NCBI GenBank assembly: GCA_963705635.1
Contig: CAVPKH010000004.1
Location: forward strand, 62,001-126,000
Direction of reading: 5' to 3'
Source: VRUE01 sp963705635
GTDB taxonomy: Bacteria; Actinomycetota; Thermoleophilia; Solirubrobacterales; 70-9
Length of the DNA stretch: 64,000 nucleotides
Shown piece by piece: positions 35,909-44,267 of the stretch; positions within the stretch are counted from its first letter, which is position 1, and every line of letters starts with the position of its first letter. The position numbers were made by a program, and so were the translations under genes. Under the pieces are notes generated by a model. That model saw nothing but the letters and a program-made list of their open reading frames with translations. It searched no databases and was not told where the DNA came from.

Positions 35909-36349
35909 ATGAAGCCCCAGCTCCCCATCCTCGAGCCGACGACCAAGGGAATCCTGCTGGCGCTTTTCTCCGTCGCCGTCGCCAGCATCGGCGGCGCTTT
36001 CTTCCTCGGCGCGATCCCGCCGGCCTCGCCGGAGCTGCTGCAGAGCCTGGCGACGATCGGGGCGATCTTCGTGCCGGCATACGTGGTTGAGGTCGTCTGG
36101 ATGGTTCCGCGCCTGGGTCGCGGCGAAGAATTCGAAGAATGGCTTGGCTTCGTCGTCGGCTGCGGCATCGCCGGGCTGCTCGCGATCGCCGTCGCCCTGC
36201 TTGGCGTCGAGCACCGCAGCGCCGGCCACGCCAACTCGCTCGATGACCTCGGGCTCTCCTTCGTGATCGTCAGCCTGACGATCCTCGCCGGCTGCCTGAT
36301 CCTCCAGCCACTGCTGGCGCACCGCTTCAGCGACGCCGACGCTGGCTGA
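35909..36349 (+). CDS. Hypothetical four-helix membrane protein
   Basis: 146 aa, not recognised. Four hydrophobic segments: ILLALFSVAVASIGGAFFLG, LATIGAIFVPAYVVEVVWMV, LGFVVGCGIAGLLAIAVALL and LSFVIVSLTILAGCLILQPL, joined by short polar loops (RLGRGEEFEE). Preceded by an unusually AT-rich stretch at 35830-35860 (GGTATACATAACC and ATTATCG) that may carry its promoter. Convergent with the lipid kinase gene 27 bases further. Confidence 0.65.
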   Translation: MKPQLPILEPTTKGILLALFSVAVASIGGAFFLGAIPPASPELLQSLATIGAIFVPAYVVEVVWMVPRLGRGEEFEEWLGFVVGCGIAGLLAIAVALLGVEHRSAGHANSLDDLGLSFVIVSLTILAGCLILQPLLAHRFSDADAG

Positions 36350-36376
36350 GCGCCCCTCGGCGTGGCTGAACGGCGC

Positions 36377-37639
36377 TCAGGCGCCCTGAGCCGCGATCCG
36401 GATCAACGCGGCGAGGATTTCCGGCAGGTTCTTGGGAAGGCCCTCGGACGGCGAGGCGCCGGGATGCTGGTGAGCAATGCGCACCCGCAAGGCCCGGGGA
36501 CGGATGCGGAAGCGGAGCGGCGGATCGAGCCTCAGCGCCTCGCCGTCGACGCCGACCGGAACCGGCCCGTCGGCCTCGATCTCGAGCTCGGGGGCGATCA
36601 GCTCCCGCCAGCGGGCAGCGCTCGCTCCGGGGCCGCTGGTCGGCGGATCGAAGTCGACGATGCCCAGTGAGCCCCGATCGAGGCTCGGCCGAGTGCCGGA
36701 GCCCAGCGTCGCTCCCAACCGGTAGGCGTTGTTGGAGACCAGGATCAGCGCCCTGCTGCGCCGCTCGGCCCCATCGGGGCCGCGCCAGCGCAGCTCCTTC
36801 GCCTCGGCTTCGGGCCCGAGCGTGGCGGAGAGCGTGTCGAGCAGCGTTCGCAGCTTGGCCGCCCGGTAGCGATCCTGGCTCACGGCCTCGGCGTAGACGC
36901 CGAGCGAGACGTTGTTGACGAAGACGCGGCCGTTGACCTCACCCAGGTCGACCAGCCTCTCTCCGCCGTCGCGGAAGGCGTCGAGCGCCCCGACGACGTC
37001 TTCGCGGTCAACGCCGAGGTCGAGGGCGAAGTGGTTGCGCGTTCCCGACGGGATGCAGGCGTACGGCAGATCGTGCTCGGCGGCGATCGAGGCGACCAGG
37101 GCCTGCGAACCGTCGCCCCCCGCCATCGCCAGCCCGTTGGCGCCCCGGCCAACGGCCTCTCGCACGATCCGCTCGAGATCATCGTCCGGCCCCAGCTCCC
37201 TCGTCTCGATCCCCCGCTCCCGCGCCCGCTCGACCAGATTCAGCTTGGCCGCCTTGCCGTCGCCCGAGCGCGGGTTGACGAAGAGAACGGGATGGCTGGG
37301 CGGCGCCGCGTGTGGCAGCGACCGTTCGGCGCGGAAGGCCTGGCGGGCGCCACCGACGCCCAGGGTGAAGAAGGCGACGACGCCGATCAGGGCCAGGCCG
37401 TTGCCGCCGGAGAGCATCATCCCGATCGCGATTCCGATCAGCAACGCCGCGACGGCGATCCCGAGCAGGCGGCGCCCGCCGCGCCGCAAGATTCCCAGCC
37501 AGGCCACCGCGAGCGCGCCGAGAACGCAGGCGAAGACCACCAGGCCGCGCGGGAAGTCGGCCACGAAGACGTAGGTGGAGATCGCCAAGGCCACCGCCCC
37601 ACCGGCGATTGCGGCGAGGGCGCCCAGTCGCCGGCTCAT
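36377..37639 (-). CDS. Membrane-anchored lipid kinase (DAGK family)
   Basis: 420 aa. Residues 1-110 hold four hydrophobic helices, unusual for soluble YegS/DgkB relatives. The kinase domain follows: VLFVNPRSGDGKAAKLNLVE, the ATP loop LAMAGGDGSQALVAS, CIPSGTRNHFALDLG and GVDGEALRLDPPLRF. Likely phosphorylates diacylglycerol or a related lipid at the membrane. The divergent neighbour is a PAP2 phosphatase; kinase and phosphatase may act on the same lipid pool (inference). Start ATG 37639, 11 bases from the divergent ATG. Confidence 0.85.
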   Translation of the reverse strand: MSRRLGALAAIAGGAVALAISTYVFVADFPRGLVVFACVLGALAVAWLGILRRGGRRLLGIAVAALLIGIAIGMMLSGGNGLALIGVVAFFTLGVGGARQAFRAERSLPHAAPPSHPVLFVNPRSGDGKAAKLNLVERARERGIETRELGPDDDLERIVREAVGRGANGLAMAGGDGSQALVASIAAEHDLPYACIPSGTRNHFALDLGVDREDVVGALDAFRDGGERLVDLGEVNGRVFVNNVSLGVYAEAVSQDRYRAAKLRTLLDTLSATLGPEAEAKELRWRGPDGAERRSRALILVSNNAYRLGATLGSGTRPSLDRGSLGIVDFDPPTSGPGASAARWRELIAPELEIEADGPVPVGVDGEALRLDPPLRFRIRPRALRVRIAHQHPGASPSEGLPKNLPEILAALIRIAAQGA

Positions 37640-37650
37640 ATCATCACCCG

Positions 37651-38208
37651 ATGCCCGAGTGGCTCGATGAGGCGAAGGCCGCCGACGCGGCCGTGTACGC
37701 GGCGATTGCCCGCTCCGAGACGCCGTCGCTGGACGCGGCGATGCGGGGCCTCACGCGGGCGGCCGACCACAGCAAGCTCTGGTTCGCGACCGCGGCCGGC
37801 CTCGCCCTGGTCGGTGGGACGAGGGGTCGCCGTGCGGCAGGCCGCGGCCTGCTCGCCCTCGGCGCCGCATCGGCCCTTGCAAACCTGGTCGCGAAGCCGC
37901 TCACGGTGCGCTCCCGACCGCAGCGCGAGGAACGCGAAGAGCTGGCTCGCCGACATGTGCCGATGCCCCGCTCCAGCTCCTTCCCGTCCGGTCACGCCGC
38001 CTCGGCCTTTGCCTTCGCCACTGCCGCAGGCCACGTCTCCCCCGGGCTCTCGGCCCCCCTGCGGGCCGCGGCGACGCTGGTCGGATACTCGCGGGTCCAT
38101 ACCGGAGTTCATTTTCCCGCAGACGTGCTCGCCGGTGCGTTCCTCGGCGTTTCGGCCTCGGAGGCGGTCAACCGGCTGCTCGACCGTCGGGCGCAAACAG
38201 ATTCCTGA
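37651..38208 (+). CDS. PAP2-family phosphatase
   Basis: 185 aa membrane phosphatase. The three family motifs are complete: KPLTVRSRP (KX6RP), PSGH in SSFPSGHAASAF, and SRVHTGVHFPADV (SRX5HX3D). Likely acts on undecaprenyl pyrophosphate, phosphatidic acid or a polyprenyl lipid. ATG 37651 (MPEWLDEAKAADA) is preferred over an upstream frame extension. Divergent from the lipid kinase. Confidence 0.88.
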   Translation: MPEWLDEAKAADAAVYAAIARSETPSLDAAMRGLTRAADHSKLWFATAAGLALVGGTRGRRAAGRGLLALGAASALANLVAKPLTVRSRPQREEREELARRHVPMPRSSSFPSGHAASAFAFATAAGHVSPGLSAPLRAAATLVGYSRVHTGVHFPADVLAGAFLGVSASEAVNRLLDRRAQTDS

Positions 38209-38209
38209 C

Positions 38210-38857
38210 TCAGGCACGGGCCACGAGGGTCGCGCTGCCACGGGCCAGCGGCCTGACGATTGGCGCGGCCTTAGGCAGGCGGTCGTGCTCGACCTGCTGC
38301 AGCTCGAACCGCGAGGCTTCGATCATTGCGACGGTGTCGCGGTTGCAGTGGCAACCGTCGGCGAGGAAGCGCCAGGGCTTCTCGAGGCGGTCCTGCCAGC
38401 GCGCCAGGCCCGGGTCGCGGGAGCGAACGTGCTCGACGAAGAGCAGCTTGCCGCCGGGTCGCAGCACCCTCGCGGCCTCAGCCAGGGCCGCCACCGGGTC
38501 GGGCACCGTGCAGAGGACGAGGGTGAAGACTGCGGTGTCGAAGCTCGAGGACTCGAACGGGAGCCGTTCCGCCGGCGCTTCGATCGTCTCCGCCTCAACC
38601 CCGGACTCGCGCAGCTTGGGTCGCAGCCTGCGTGCCATGTGCGGATCGGGCTCAGCCAGCACCAGCTCCGTCACCGCTGCCGGAAAGAGACCGATGTTGA
38701 CGCCGGTGCCGGCGCCGAGGTCGATCGTCCTGCCGCTTGCCTCGGCCAGCACCCCGCGCCGCATCTCGCGCAGGCCGGCCTCCTCGGTCGCCTTCAGGCC
38801 GCGGTCGTAGATCGCCGCGAAGCCCCTCCCCCATGTCGCGTCGTAGATACGGCCCAT
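38210..38857 (-). CDS. SAM-dependent methyltransferase, UbiE/METTL7-like
   Basis: 215 aa. Motif I TIDLGAGTGVNIGLFP, acidic LAEPDPHMARRL, motif II FDTAVFTLVLCTVPDP and motif III VLRPGGKLLFVEHVRS; C-terminal CHCNRDTVAMIEASRF. The region around WQDRLEKPWRFLADGCHCNR is typical of membrane-associated small-molecule or phospholipid methyltransferases. ATG 38857 (MGRIYDATWGRGFAAIYDRG) chosen; the 13-residue upstream extension is Arg-rich and unlikely. Convergent with the PAP2 gene. Confidence 0.82.
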   Translation of the reverse strand: MGRIYDATWGRGFAAIYDRGLKATEEAGLREMRRGVLAEASGRTIDLGAGTGVNIGLFPAAVTELVLAEPDPHMARRLRPKLRESGVEAETIEAPAERLPFESSSFDTAVFTLVLCTVPDPVAALAEAARVLRPGGKLLFVEHVRSRDPGLARWQDRLEKPWRFLADGCHCNRDTVAMIEASRFELQQVEHDRLPKAAPIVRPLARGSATLVARA

Positions 38858-38867
38858 GCCGCGGTCC

Positions 38868-39488
38868 CTACGGCGCCACGTTCGCGCACATCGCAATCAC
38901 GCTGATGCTCCATGGGATCGCCGTCGGCTCCTCCTCCCAGGCTTCGACATAGACGTTGCCGGGAACGGTCGTGGGCGCGCTCGGTTCGACGACGTCCGCA
39001 ATCACGTTGGCGAGCCCGCTTGGCGCCACGCCTTCCTTGCCGCCGGCGATGTCGTAACCGCCGCTGATCGCCGCCTTTCCCGCGGCGCAGTGCGCGACGA
39101 TGAGCTTGGGAGACTCGGCGCTGTCCACGCTGATCTCATAGACCTGTTCCAAACCGCTCAGACCACCGGGGTCTCCCTGCTCGCCTTTGAGCCCAGTCGG
39201 CCCTCTCTCCCCTTGGAACCCAGTCGGCCCTCTCTCCCCTTTGGGTCCCACGGGCCCGGCCGGCAGCTCCCCGGCCTTGAAGTCCTGAGCCAGCAGCGAG
39301 GCGTCCTTCACCTTGGCCGAACTGACCGCGTTCCTGGCGATATCGGCGGCCTTGACCTGTTCCTTGCCGATGTTCTCGGACTTGACGCTGTTCTTGCCGA
39401 GCTCGATAGCCGCGTAAGAGGTTCCTCCGAGGGCGATGAACAGGGCGAGCGAAGCTATGACGTTTGCGTAGGTGAGCTTGGGACGCAC
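38868..39488 (-). CDS. Collagen-like surface protein
   Basis: 206 aa from GTG 39488, which has GGAGGTCC just upstream; the longer frame to 39611 is Arg-rich shadow. N-terminus TYANVIASLALFIALGGTSY matches the protein at 1635-2273, then NSVKSENIGKEQVKAADIAR and VKDASLLAQDF. Collagen-type triplets (GPVGPKGERGPTG, GERGPTGLKGEQGDPG) are near residues 86-113. The globular C-terminus has two Cys (AHCAAGKAAISGGYD and MCANV) that could form a disulfide. Function unknown. Confidence 0.78.
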   Translation of the reverse strand: MRPKLTYANVIASLALFIALGGTSYAAIELGKNSVKSENIGKEQVKAADIARNAVSSAKVKDASLLAQDFKAGELPAGPVGPKGERGPTGFQGERGPTGLKGEQGDPGGLSGLEQVYEISVDSAESPKLIVAHCAAGKAAISGGYDIAGGKEGVAPSGLANVIADVVEPSAPTTVPGNVYVEAWEEEPTAIPWSISVIAMCANVAP

Positions 39489-39552
39489 GCGGGACCTCCA
39501 GGTTGGCCGGCGGGATCGAGACCCCGGGGAATGTACTTCCGCCCCCGGGCGC

Positions 39553-40452
39553 TCAGGCGGCTTCGCGCTCGGGGCTCGGCTGCGCGGCGTCGTCCTCCGG
39601 CTTCTCGACACCTTCGGCGCGACTGGAGGCGGCCCGCTCCTCGTAGCGACGGCGGGCGCCGTGGTCGACTTCGGTCATCAGCTTGTCGACTTTCATCAGC
39701 CGCCCGAGGCCCTCGCGCATGCCGCGCGGCAGGTTGGCGATCAGCTTGAACAGGGCGCCGTTCGCCCGCGGCACCCAGACGTCGAAGCGCGGCACTTCCA
39801 GCGCGTCGACGATCTCGTTGGCGACGTCGGAGGCCTCGACCGGTTTGATCAGCCGCTGGCCGACGCCGGCGGTCAGCTCGGTGTTGACCACGGTCGGCAT
39901 CACGCAGGCGACCTCGACCCCGCTGCCGCGCAGCTCGGCCCGCACCGCCTCGCTGATGCCGACCACGGCGTGCTTGGTGCCCGAGTAGGTGGCGATGCCC
40001 GGGAAGCCGCCCTTGCCCGCCTGCGAGGCGAGGTTGACGATGTGGCCGTGGCCGCGCGGCTGAAAGCGCTCGATCGCCAGCTGCATGCCGACGATGACGC
40101 CGTAGACGTTGATGTCGAGCTGGCGCTTGAGCGAGTCGTCGGACTCCTCGGCGAACGGCGTCACCGGCATGATCCCGGCGTTGTTGACGACGACGTCGAG
40201 CGGGCCGAGCTCACGCTCGGCGGCGTCGAGGAAGGCGGCGAAGGAGCCGCGATCGGTGACGTCGAGCGGCAGGGCGATCGTGCCCCCGCCCAGGCCCGCG
40301 GCCGTCTCTTCGGCCAAATTGAGGTCGAGGTCGCCGATCGCGACGCGGCAGCCCTTGCGGACCAGCGCGGTCGCGGTCGCCTTGCCGATCCCGCGCGCAC
40401 CGCCGGTGATCGCCACGACCTTGCCGCTGAGGTTCTGCCGCTGCTTCGCCAT
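39553..40452 (-). CDS. Short-chain dehydrogenase/reductase
   Basis: 299 aa classical SDR. Cofactor motif TGGARGIGKA (Asp at GDLDLN suggests NAD), NNAG in VVVNNAGIMPV, catalytic Ser in NLASQAG and YSGTK. The C-terminal 60 residues (FKLIANLPRGMREGLGRLMK and a charged tail) are an extension seen in mycobacterial-type SDRs. ATG 40452 with GGAGGAGGGC upstream. Lies downstream of the thiolase gene on the same strand, so possibly one lipid/steroid-oxidation unit. Confidence 0.88.
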   Translation of the reverse strand: MAKQRQNLSGKVVAITGGARGIGKATATALVRKGCRVAIGDLDLNLAEETAAGLGGGTIALPLDVTDRGSFAAFLDAAERELGPLDVVVNNAGIMPVTPFAEESDDSLKRQLDINVYGVIVGMQLAIERFQPRGHGHIVNLASQAGKGGFPGIATYSGTKHAVVGISEAVRAELRGSGVEVACVMPTVVNTELTAGVGQRLIKPVEASDVANEIVDALEVPRFDVWVPRANGALFKLIANLPRGMREGLGRLMKVDKLMTEVDHGARRRYEERAASSRAEGVEKPEDDAAQPSPEREAA

Positions 40453-40475
40453 CGTGCCCTCCTCCTCCGGCGGTT

Positions 40476-41669
40476 CTAGGCCGCCGGCTTGTAGACGGTG
40501 ACCACGGCGGCGCCGCCGAGGCCGATGTTGTGCTGCAGGGCCAGCTTGGCGCCGTCGACCTGGCGCTTGTCGGCGGTGCCGCGCAGCTGCCAGGTCAGTT
40601 CGGAGCACTGCGCCAGCCCGGTCGCCCCCAGCGGGTGCCCCTTGGAGATCAGCCCGCCCGACGGGTTGACGACGACCTTGCCGCCGTAGGTGGTCGCCTC
40701 TTCCTCGACCAGCTTGTGCGCCTCGCCCTCGGCCGCGAAGCCGAGCGCTTCGTAGGTGATGAGCTCGTTGGCGCTGAAGCAGTCGTGCAGCTCGCAGACG
40801 TCGATTTCAGCCGCCTCGACCCCGGCCTCGGCGTAGGCCTCGCTGGCCGCCTGCTTCGACATGTCCGAGCCGACGATCTTCATGCAGTCGGTGTCCTCGG
40901 CGAAGGTCGAGGAGAGGTCGGTGACCATCGACTGGCCGGCGATCTCGATCGCCTGGTCACCGAGGCCGTGCTCTTCGACGTAGCGCTCGGAGGCGACGAT
41001 CGCGCAGGCCGAGCCGTCGGAGGTCGGCGAGCACTGCAGCTTGGTCAGCGGGTCGTGGATCATCTTCGCCGCCTTGATGTCCTCGATCGTGTACTCATCC
41101 TGGAACTGGGCGTAGGGGTTGTTGACCGAGTGCTTGTGGTTCTTCCAGCCGATCCAGGCGTAGTGGTCGGGGTTGGAGCCGTACTTCTGCATGTGGTCAC
41201 GGCCGGCGTTGCCGAACATCTGCGGCGCCGGCGGCGACTGCTCCGGATCGCGGATCTCGAACATCCGCATCGCGTGCTTGTCGAGCGCGTTGGTGCGATC
41301 GGTGTACTTGACGCCGAGCGAGCCCGGCTCCATCTTCTCGAAGCCGAGCGCCAGCGCGCAGTCGACGAGACCGCCCTTGACCGCCTGGCGGGCGAGGAAG
41401 AGCGCCGAGGAGCCGGTCGAGCAGTTGTTGTTGACGTTGACGACCGGGATTCCGGTGAGGCCGAGCTGGTAGAGCGCCCGCTGGCCGTAGGTCGAGTCGC
41501 CGTAGCAGTAGCCGGCGAAGGCCTGCTCGACGTCCTCGTAGGGAATGCCGGCGTCGGCGAGCGCCTTCTCCCCCGCCTCCTTTGCCCAGTCGGGGTAGTC
41601 GCCCTCCTTGCTGCCGGGCTTCTCGAACTTGGTCATGCCGACCCCGATCACGAACGTGCGGTTGCTCAA
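40476..41669 (-). CDS. Thiolase family protein, SCP2/lipid-transfer type
   Basis: 397 aa. The nucleophilic Cys lies in NVNNNCSTGSSALFLA; CELHDCFSANEL and the C-terminal NPSGGLISKGHPLGATG replace the usual GHP/CxG signatures, as in SCP-x-like thiolases. TTG start (SNRTFVIGVGMTKFEKPG) preceded by GGAG; the longer frame is not supported. These enzymes cleave branched or steroid side-chain 3-ketoacyl-CoA in actinobacteria; the substrate here is unknown. Followed by an SDR 23 bases away. Confidence 0.85.
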   Translation of the reverse strand: MSNRTFVIGVGMTKFEKPGSKEGDYPDWAKEAGEKALADAGIPYEDVEQAFAGYCYGDSTYGQRALYQLGLTGIPVVNVNNNCSTGSSALFLARQAVKGGLVDCALALGFEKMEPGSLGVKYTDRTNALDKHAMRMFEIRDPEQSPPAPQMFGNAGRDHMQKYGSNPDHYAWIGWKNHKHSVNNPYAQFQDEYTIEDIKAAKMIHDPLTKLQCSPTSDGSACAIVASERYVEEHGLGDQAIEIAGQSMVTDLSSTFAEDTDCMKIVGSDMSKQAASEAYAEAGVEAAEIDVCELHDCFSANELITYEALGFAAEGEAHKLVEEEATTYGGKVVVNPSGGLISKGHPLGATGLAQCSELTWQLRGTADKRQVDGAKLALQHNIGLGGAAVVTVYKPAA

Positions 41670-41797
41670 AGTCTGCTCCTGTGGTCTCCCCGCGCTTCCG
41701 CGGCGTTTGGCTGCGTAGCCAGTAAATCTACCGCCTGGCTGAACGCGACGCCGATTCCGGCCCTCGCGGTCGGCCCAATCCTGTCCCGGCCCGGGGC

Positions 41798-41832
41798 AAT
41801 ACTTGACTTTTCCTGAGCATCCGTCGACGCTG
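41798..41832 (+). promoter_or_regulatory. Conserved promoter-like motif, secreted paralog 1
   Basis: AATACTTGACTTT followed by CGTCGACGCTG. The same pair, with identical spacing (TTGACT-N17-GACGCT), precedes the third paralog at 43241-43276 although surrounding bases differ. TTGACT fits a -35 element; GACGCT is not a sigma-70 -10, so an alternative sigma factor or activator is possible. About 40 bases before the ATG. Confidence 0.5.
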
Positions 41833-41870
41833 CCCGTAACCGTGACCACAGAGGAAGGGAGCTGAGAACG

Positions 41871-42497
41871 ATGGCGAAGCACCACAGGGTGGGGAGCATC
41901 CTGCTCGGAAGCATGCTCGCGGCCCTGCTCGTCAGCGCCGCTTTTGCCGGCGCCGCCAGCGCCAAACCAACCTGGAAGTTCGAAGGCGAAGAACTGACCG
42001 GCTCGGAAACGATCACCGGCCTTGCCGTCAAAAGCCGTTTCAGCATCCCCGAATTCACGATCACGTGCAAAACCATGACCTACGGCATGACCATCTTCAA
42101 CAGCGCCGGAGTTGGCAATGGAAGCCTCACCAACCTCGCCCTCAACAACTGCTCGACAAGCGACCAACACTGCACCGTCGACTCCGCCGCCGCCGAAAAA
42201 CTGCCCTGGCCGGCACACCTGTCAACGGTGAGCGCAAACAACTACGTCGTCTTCGAAGGAGTCAAAATCAGCCTCCTCTTCGACGGCCCCGAATGCGTGC
42301 TGGAAGGCATCCTGCTCACCATCACCGGCTCGGCCGGGGCGCGATACGACAACCCAACGGAAATCTTCAGCCTCGACGCGGCGAGCTTCAGCGCCACGAA
42401 AACCGCGCTCAAAGGCTTCGGCTCGGCGATCGAATGGACCGGGGATTTCACCACGGAAGCGACCGGAGGGCACGCGGGGCAAGCGCTTGAAATCTGA
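41871..42497 (+). CDS. Secreted four-cysteine paralog 1
   Basis: 208 aa, not recognised. Signal peptide ~1-33 (LLGSMLAALLVSAAFAGAAS, cleavage after ASA). The mature part starts KPTWKFEGEELTGSETITG and contains four Cys conserved in all three paralogs (contexts ITCKT, LNNCST, QHCTV, PECVL), plus the shared blocks LPWPAHLS, LTITGSAGARYDNPTE and the C-terminal EATGGHAGQALE. Predicted beta-rich; no catalytic motif seen. First of three tandem paralogs; ATG with GAAGGGAG upstream. Likely extracellular, with disulfides made by the VKOR-DsbA pair (inference). Confidence 0.7.
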   Translation: MAKHHRVGSILLGSMLAALLVSAAFAGAASAKPTWKFEGEELTGSETITGLAVKSRFSIPEFTITCKTMTYGMTIFNSAGVGNGSLTNLALNNCSTSDQHCTVDSAAAEKLPWPAHLSTVSANNYVVFEGVKISLLFDGPECVLEGILLTITGSAGARYDNPTEIFSLDAASFSATKTALKGFGSAIEWTGDFTTEATGGHAGQALEI

Positions 42498-42576
42498 TCG
42501 CGCCAGGCCTTCGCGGCTCAGGCCGCGCTTGACCCACCGCACGGAACCGCAACTCACGGACGAAGGGATCGAAGAG

Positions 42577-43203
42577 ATGTCGATGAACCGCAGGTCAATA
42601 GGCCGTTTTCTGCCCGGCTTGATCGCATTGCTTGTGTGCAGCGCCGCCTTCGGCGGCACCGCTGCAGCCAGTCCAGTCTGGAAGTTCAACGGCACCACCC
42701 TGGTTGGCGCGGAAACCATCGCCGGAGGCTCGAGCGCGGTCAGCTTCAGCTTCCCCGGCCTGACGACCAAATGCCAGGCATCCGCCCACAAAATGACGAT
42801 CTCCAACAGCGCCGGGACGGGCGTGGGAGAACTCACCGCGCTGTCCTTCTCCACCTGCACCACGAGCACGAAAGCGTGCACCGTCGCCTCGATCGGCGCC
42901 AAAGGCCTGCCGTGGCCGCTGCACCTGACCAAAGTCAAAGTCAGCACCGGCAACTACATCGTCCTCGAAAAAATTGAAATCGACATCCTCTACGCCGGTG
43001 CGGAATGCGCTCTCGACGGGACCGTGGTCACGATCGCGGGATCGGCCGGGGCCCTGTTCGACAACCCGACGTCGAGCTTCACCTTCAACCTGGCGAACTC
43101 CAGCGCGACGATGTCCTCGCTGGGTGGCTCCACCGAGTGGAAAGGCACCTACACGGCGGAAGCCACCGGCGCCCACAGCGGCCAGATCCTGACCGTTTCA
43201 TGA
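42577..43203 (+). CDS. Secreted four-cysteine paralog 2
   Basis: 208 aa, same family as its neighbours. Signal peptide ~1-32 (FLPGLIALLVCSAAFGGTAA), mature SPVWKFNGTTLVGAETIAGG. Conserved Cys contexts TKCQA, STCTT, KACTV and AECAL; blocks LPWPLHLTKV, VVTIAGSAGALFDNPTS and EATGAHSGQILTV. ATG 42577 (MSMNRRSIGRFLPGL) is preferred over the longer frame from 42487. No promoter motif like that of paralogs 1 and 3 is present, so it is probably co-transcribed with paralog 1 across the 79-base gap. Confidence 0.7.
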   Translation: MSMNRRSIGRFLPGLIALLVCSAAFGGTAAASPVWKFNGTTLVGAETIAGGSSAVSFSFPGLTTKCQASAHKMTISNSAGTGVGELTALSFSTCTTSTKACTVASIGAKGLPWPLHLTKVKVSTGNYIVLEKIEIDILYAGAECALDGTVVTIAGSAGALFDNPTSSFTFNLANSSATMSSLGGSTEWKGTYTAEATGAHSGQILTVS

Positions 43204-43240
43204 GCTGAGGCGAGAGCAGCCAACTTCCTATGGATGGGCT

Positions 43241-43276
43241 AAATACTTGACTTTCCCCGATCAATCGTCGACGCTG
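43241..43276 (+). promoter_or_regulatory. Conserved promoter-like motif, secreted paralog 3
   Basis: AAATACTTGACTTT and TCGTCGACGCTG with the same 17-base spacing as the motif at 41798-41832. It ends 17 bases before the ATG of paralog 3, leaving a very short leader. Confidence 0.5.
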
Positions 43277-43293
43277 GGGCCGGCCGTAACTCA

Positions 43294-43944
43294 ATGCCGA
43301 AGGAATCGAGCACGAAAAGGCGTCGCCGAGCGGGAGCCGCTCTCTTCGGGGGCCTGACCGCAGCCCTGCTGCTGGTCAGCGCTGCCTTCGGCGGCGCTGC
43401 CTCGGCGGCCCCGGCCTGGAAGTTCGGCGTCAAAACGCTGGAAGGCACGGAAACGATCTCTGGCGCCGCGATCGAAAGCGCCATGACGTTCCCCGGCCTG
43501 ACGACGAAATGCGAACAGCTTCTCTACAAAATGAAAATCTCGAACGGCGGCAGTACCGGCAAAGGCGAAATCACCGAACTGAGCTTCAAAAACTGCTCGA
43601 CGAACAGCCCGGCGTGCTCGGTCGAATCAATCGCGGCGAAAAACCTTCCCTGGCCCCTGCACCTGACGAAAGCGGCTACCAGCAACTACGTCGTCGTCGA
43701 ACAGGTCAAAGTCACCATCGCCTACGCCGGAGAAGAATGTCCCCTGGGTGAAACCGTGGTGACGATCACCGGATCGGCGGGCGGAGCCTTCGACAACCTC
43801 AACTCCACCATCAGCTTCAGCCCGCCGTCCTTCAAAGCCACCGGCACCGAACTCAGGGCCCTCGGCATGGCGATCGAATGGAACGCCTTCTTCAGCACGG
43901 AAGCAACCGGGCCGCACGCGGGACAGGCGCTGGAAGTCGGCTAG
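43294..43944 (+). CDS. Secreted four-cysteine paralog 3
   Basis: 216 aa. A basic start (KESSTKRRRRAG) precedes the signal helix (GGLTAALLLVSAAFGGAAS); mature APAWKFGVKTLEGTETISGA. Cys contexts TKCEQ, KNCST, PACSV and EECPL match the paralogs; blocks LPWPLHLTKA, VVTITGSAGGAFDNLNS and EATGPHAGQALEV. The ATG has no evident ribosome site and a short leader. The G of its TAG stop is the first base of palindrome B2. Confidence 0.7.
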   Translation: MPKESSTKRRRRAGAALFGGLTAALLLVSAAFGGAASAAPAWKFGVKTLEGTETISGAAIESAMTFPGLTTKCEQLLYKMKISNGGSTGKGEITELSFKNCSTNSPACSVESIAAKNLPWPLHLTKAATSNYVVVEQVKVTIAYAGEECPLGETVVTITGSAGGAFDNLNSTISFSPPSFKATGTELRALGMAIEWNAFFSTEATGPHAGQALEVG

Positions 43945-44098
43945 GAGGGACTAGCGAAACCCGGGTGCGCGGGCCGGCGAGCGCCGGACCAAGCGGAGCA
44001 GGACGCAGGGAGCCCGAATGGCAGCGCCATTTGGGCGACTGAGGACGCCGCGCCGTGTCCGCCGCCGCCGGACGCGTGCGGGGTTTTGCTAGTCCTCC
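43944..44098 (+). repeat. Palindromic element family B, copy 2
   Basis: About 155 bp, inverted relative to the copy at 33047-33210. Ends GGAGGGACTAGCGAAACCC (43944-43962) and GGGTTTTGCTAGTCC at 44082-44096. Compared with copy 1, ATTAG/CTAAT in the stem is ACTAG/CTAGT, and the central stem AAATAGC/GCTATT is AAATGGC/GCCATT: both changes keep the pairing. It starts within the stop codon of paralog 3. Confidence 0.85.
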
Positions 44099-44180
44099 TG
44101 CTAGGGCCAGGCTCACTCTTTGCGGGCGCCGAATGCCTGCTGGTGTCCCTGAGGTGTTCGGAGTGCCACCCTCGTTACCC

Positions 44181-44225
44181 CGAAACCGTCCTGACCCGCC
44201 TTATTCGCGGGTTGAGACGGTTTCG
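44181..44225 (-). repeat. Palindromic element family C, copy 2
   Basis: CGAAACCGTCCTGACCCG pairs with CGGGTTGAGACGGTTTCG around a short AT loop. Read on the minus strand it matches the element at 3511-3557. It sits where the N-terminal third of the adjacent transposase gene should be. The stretch 43945-44267 holds only this element and B2; I see nothing else coding there. Confidence 0.78.
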
Positions 44226-44267
44226 CGCTGTATCTGGGATCGGAGCTCTGAGCCGCGCTCGGTCCCC

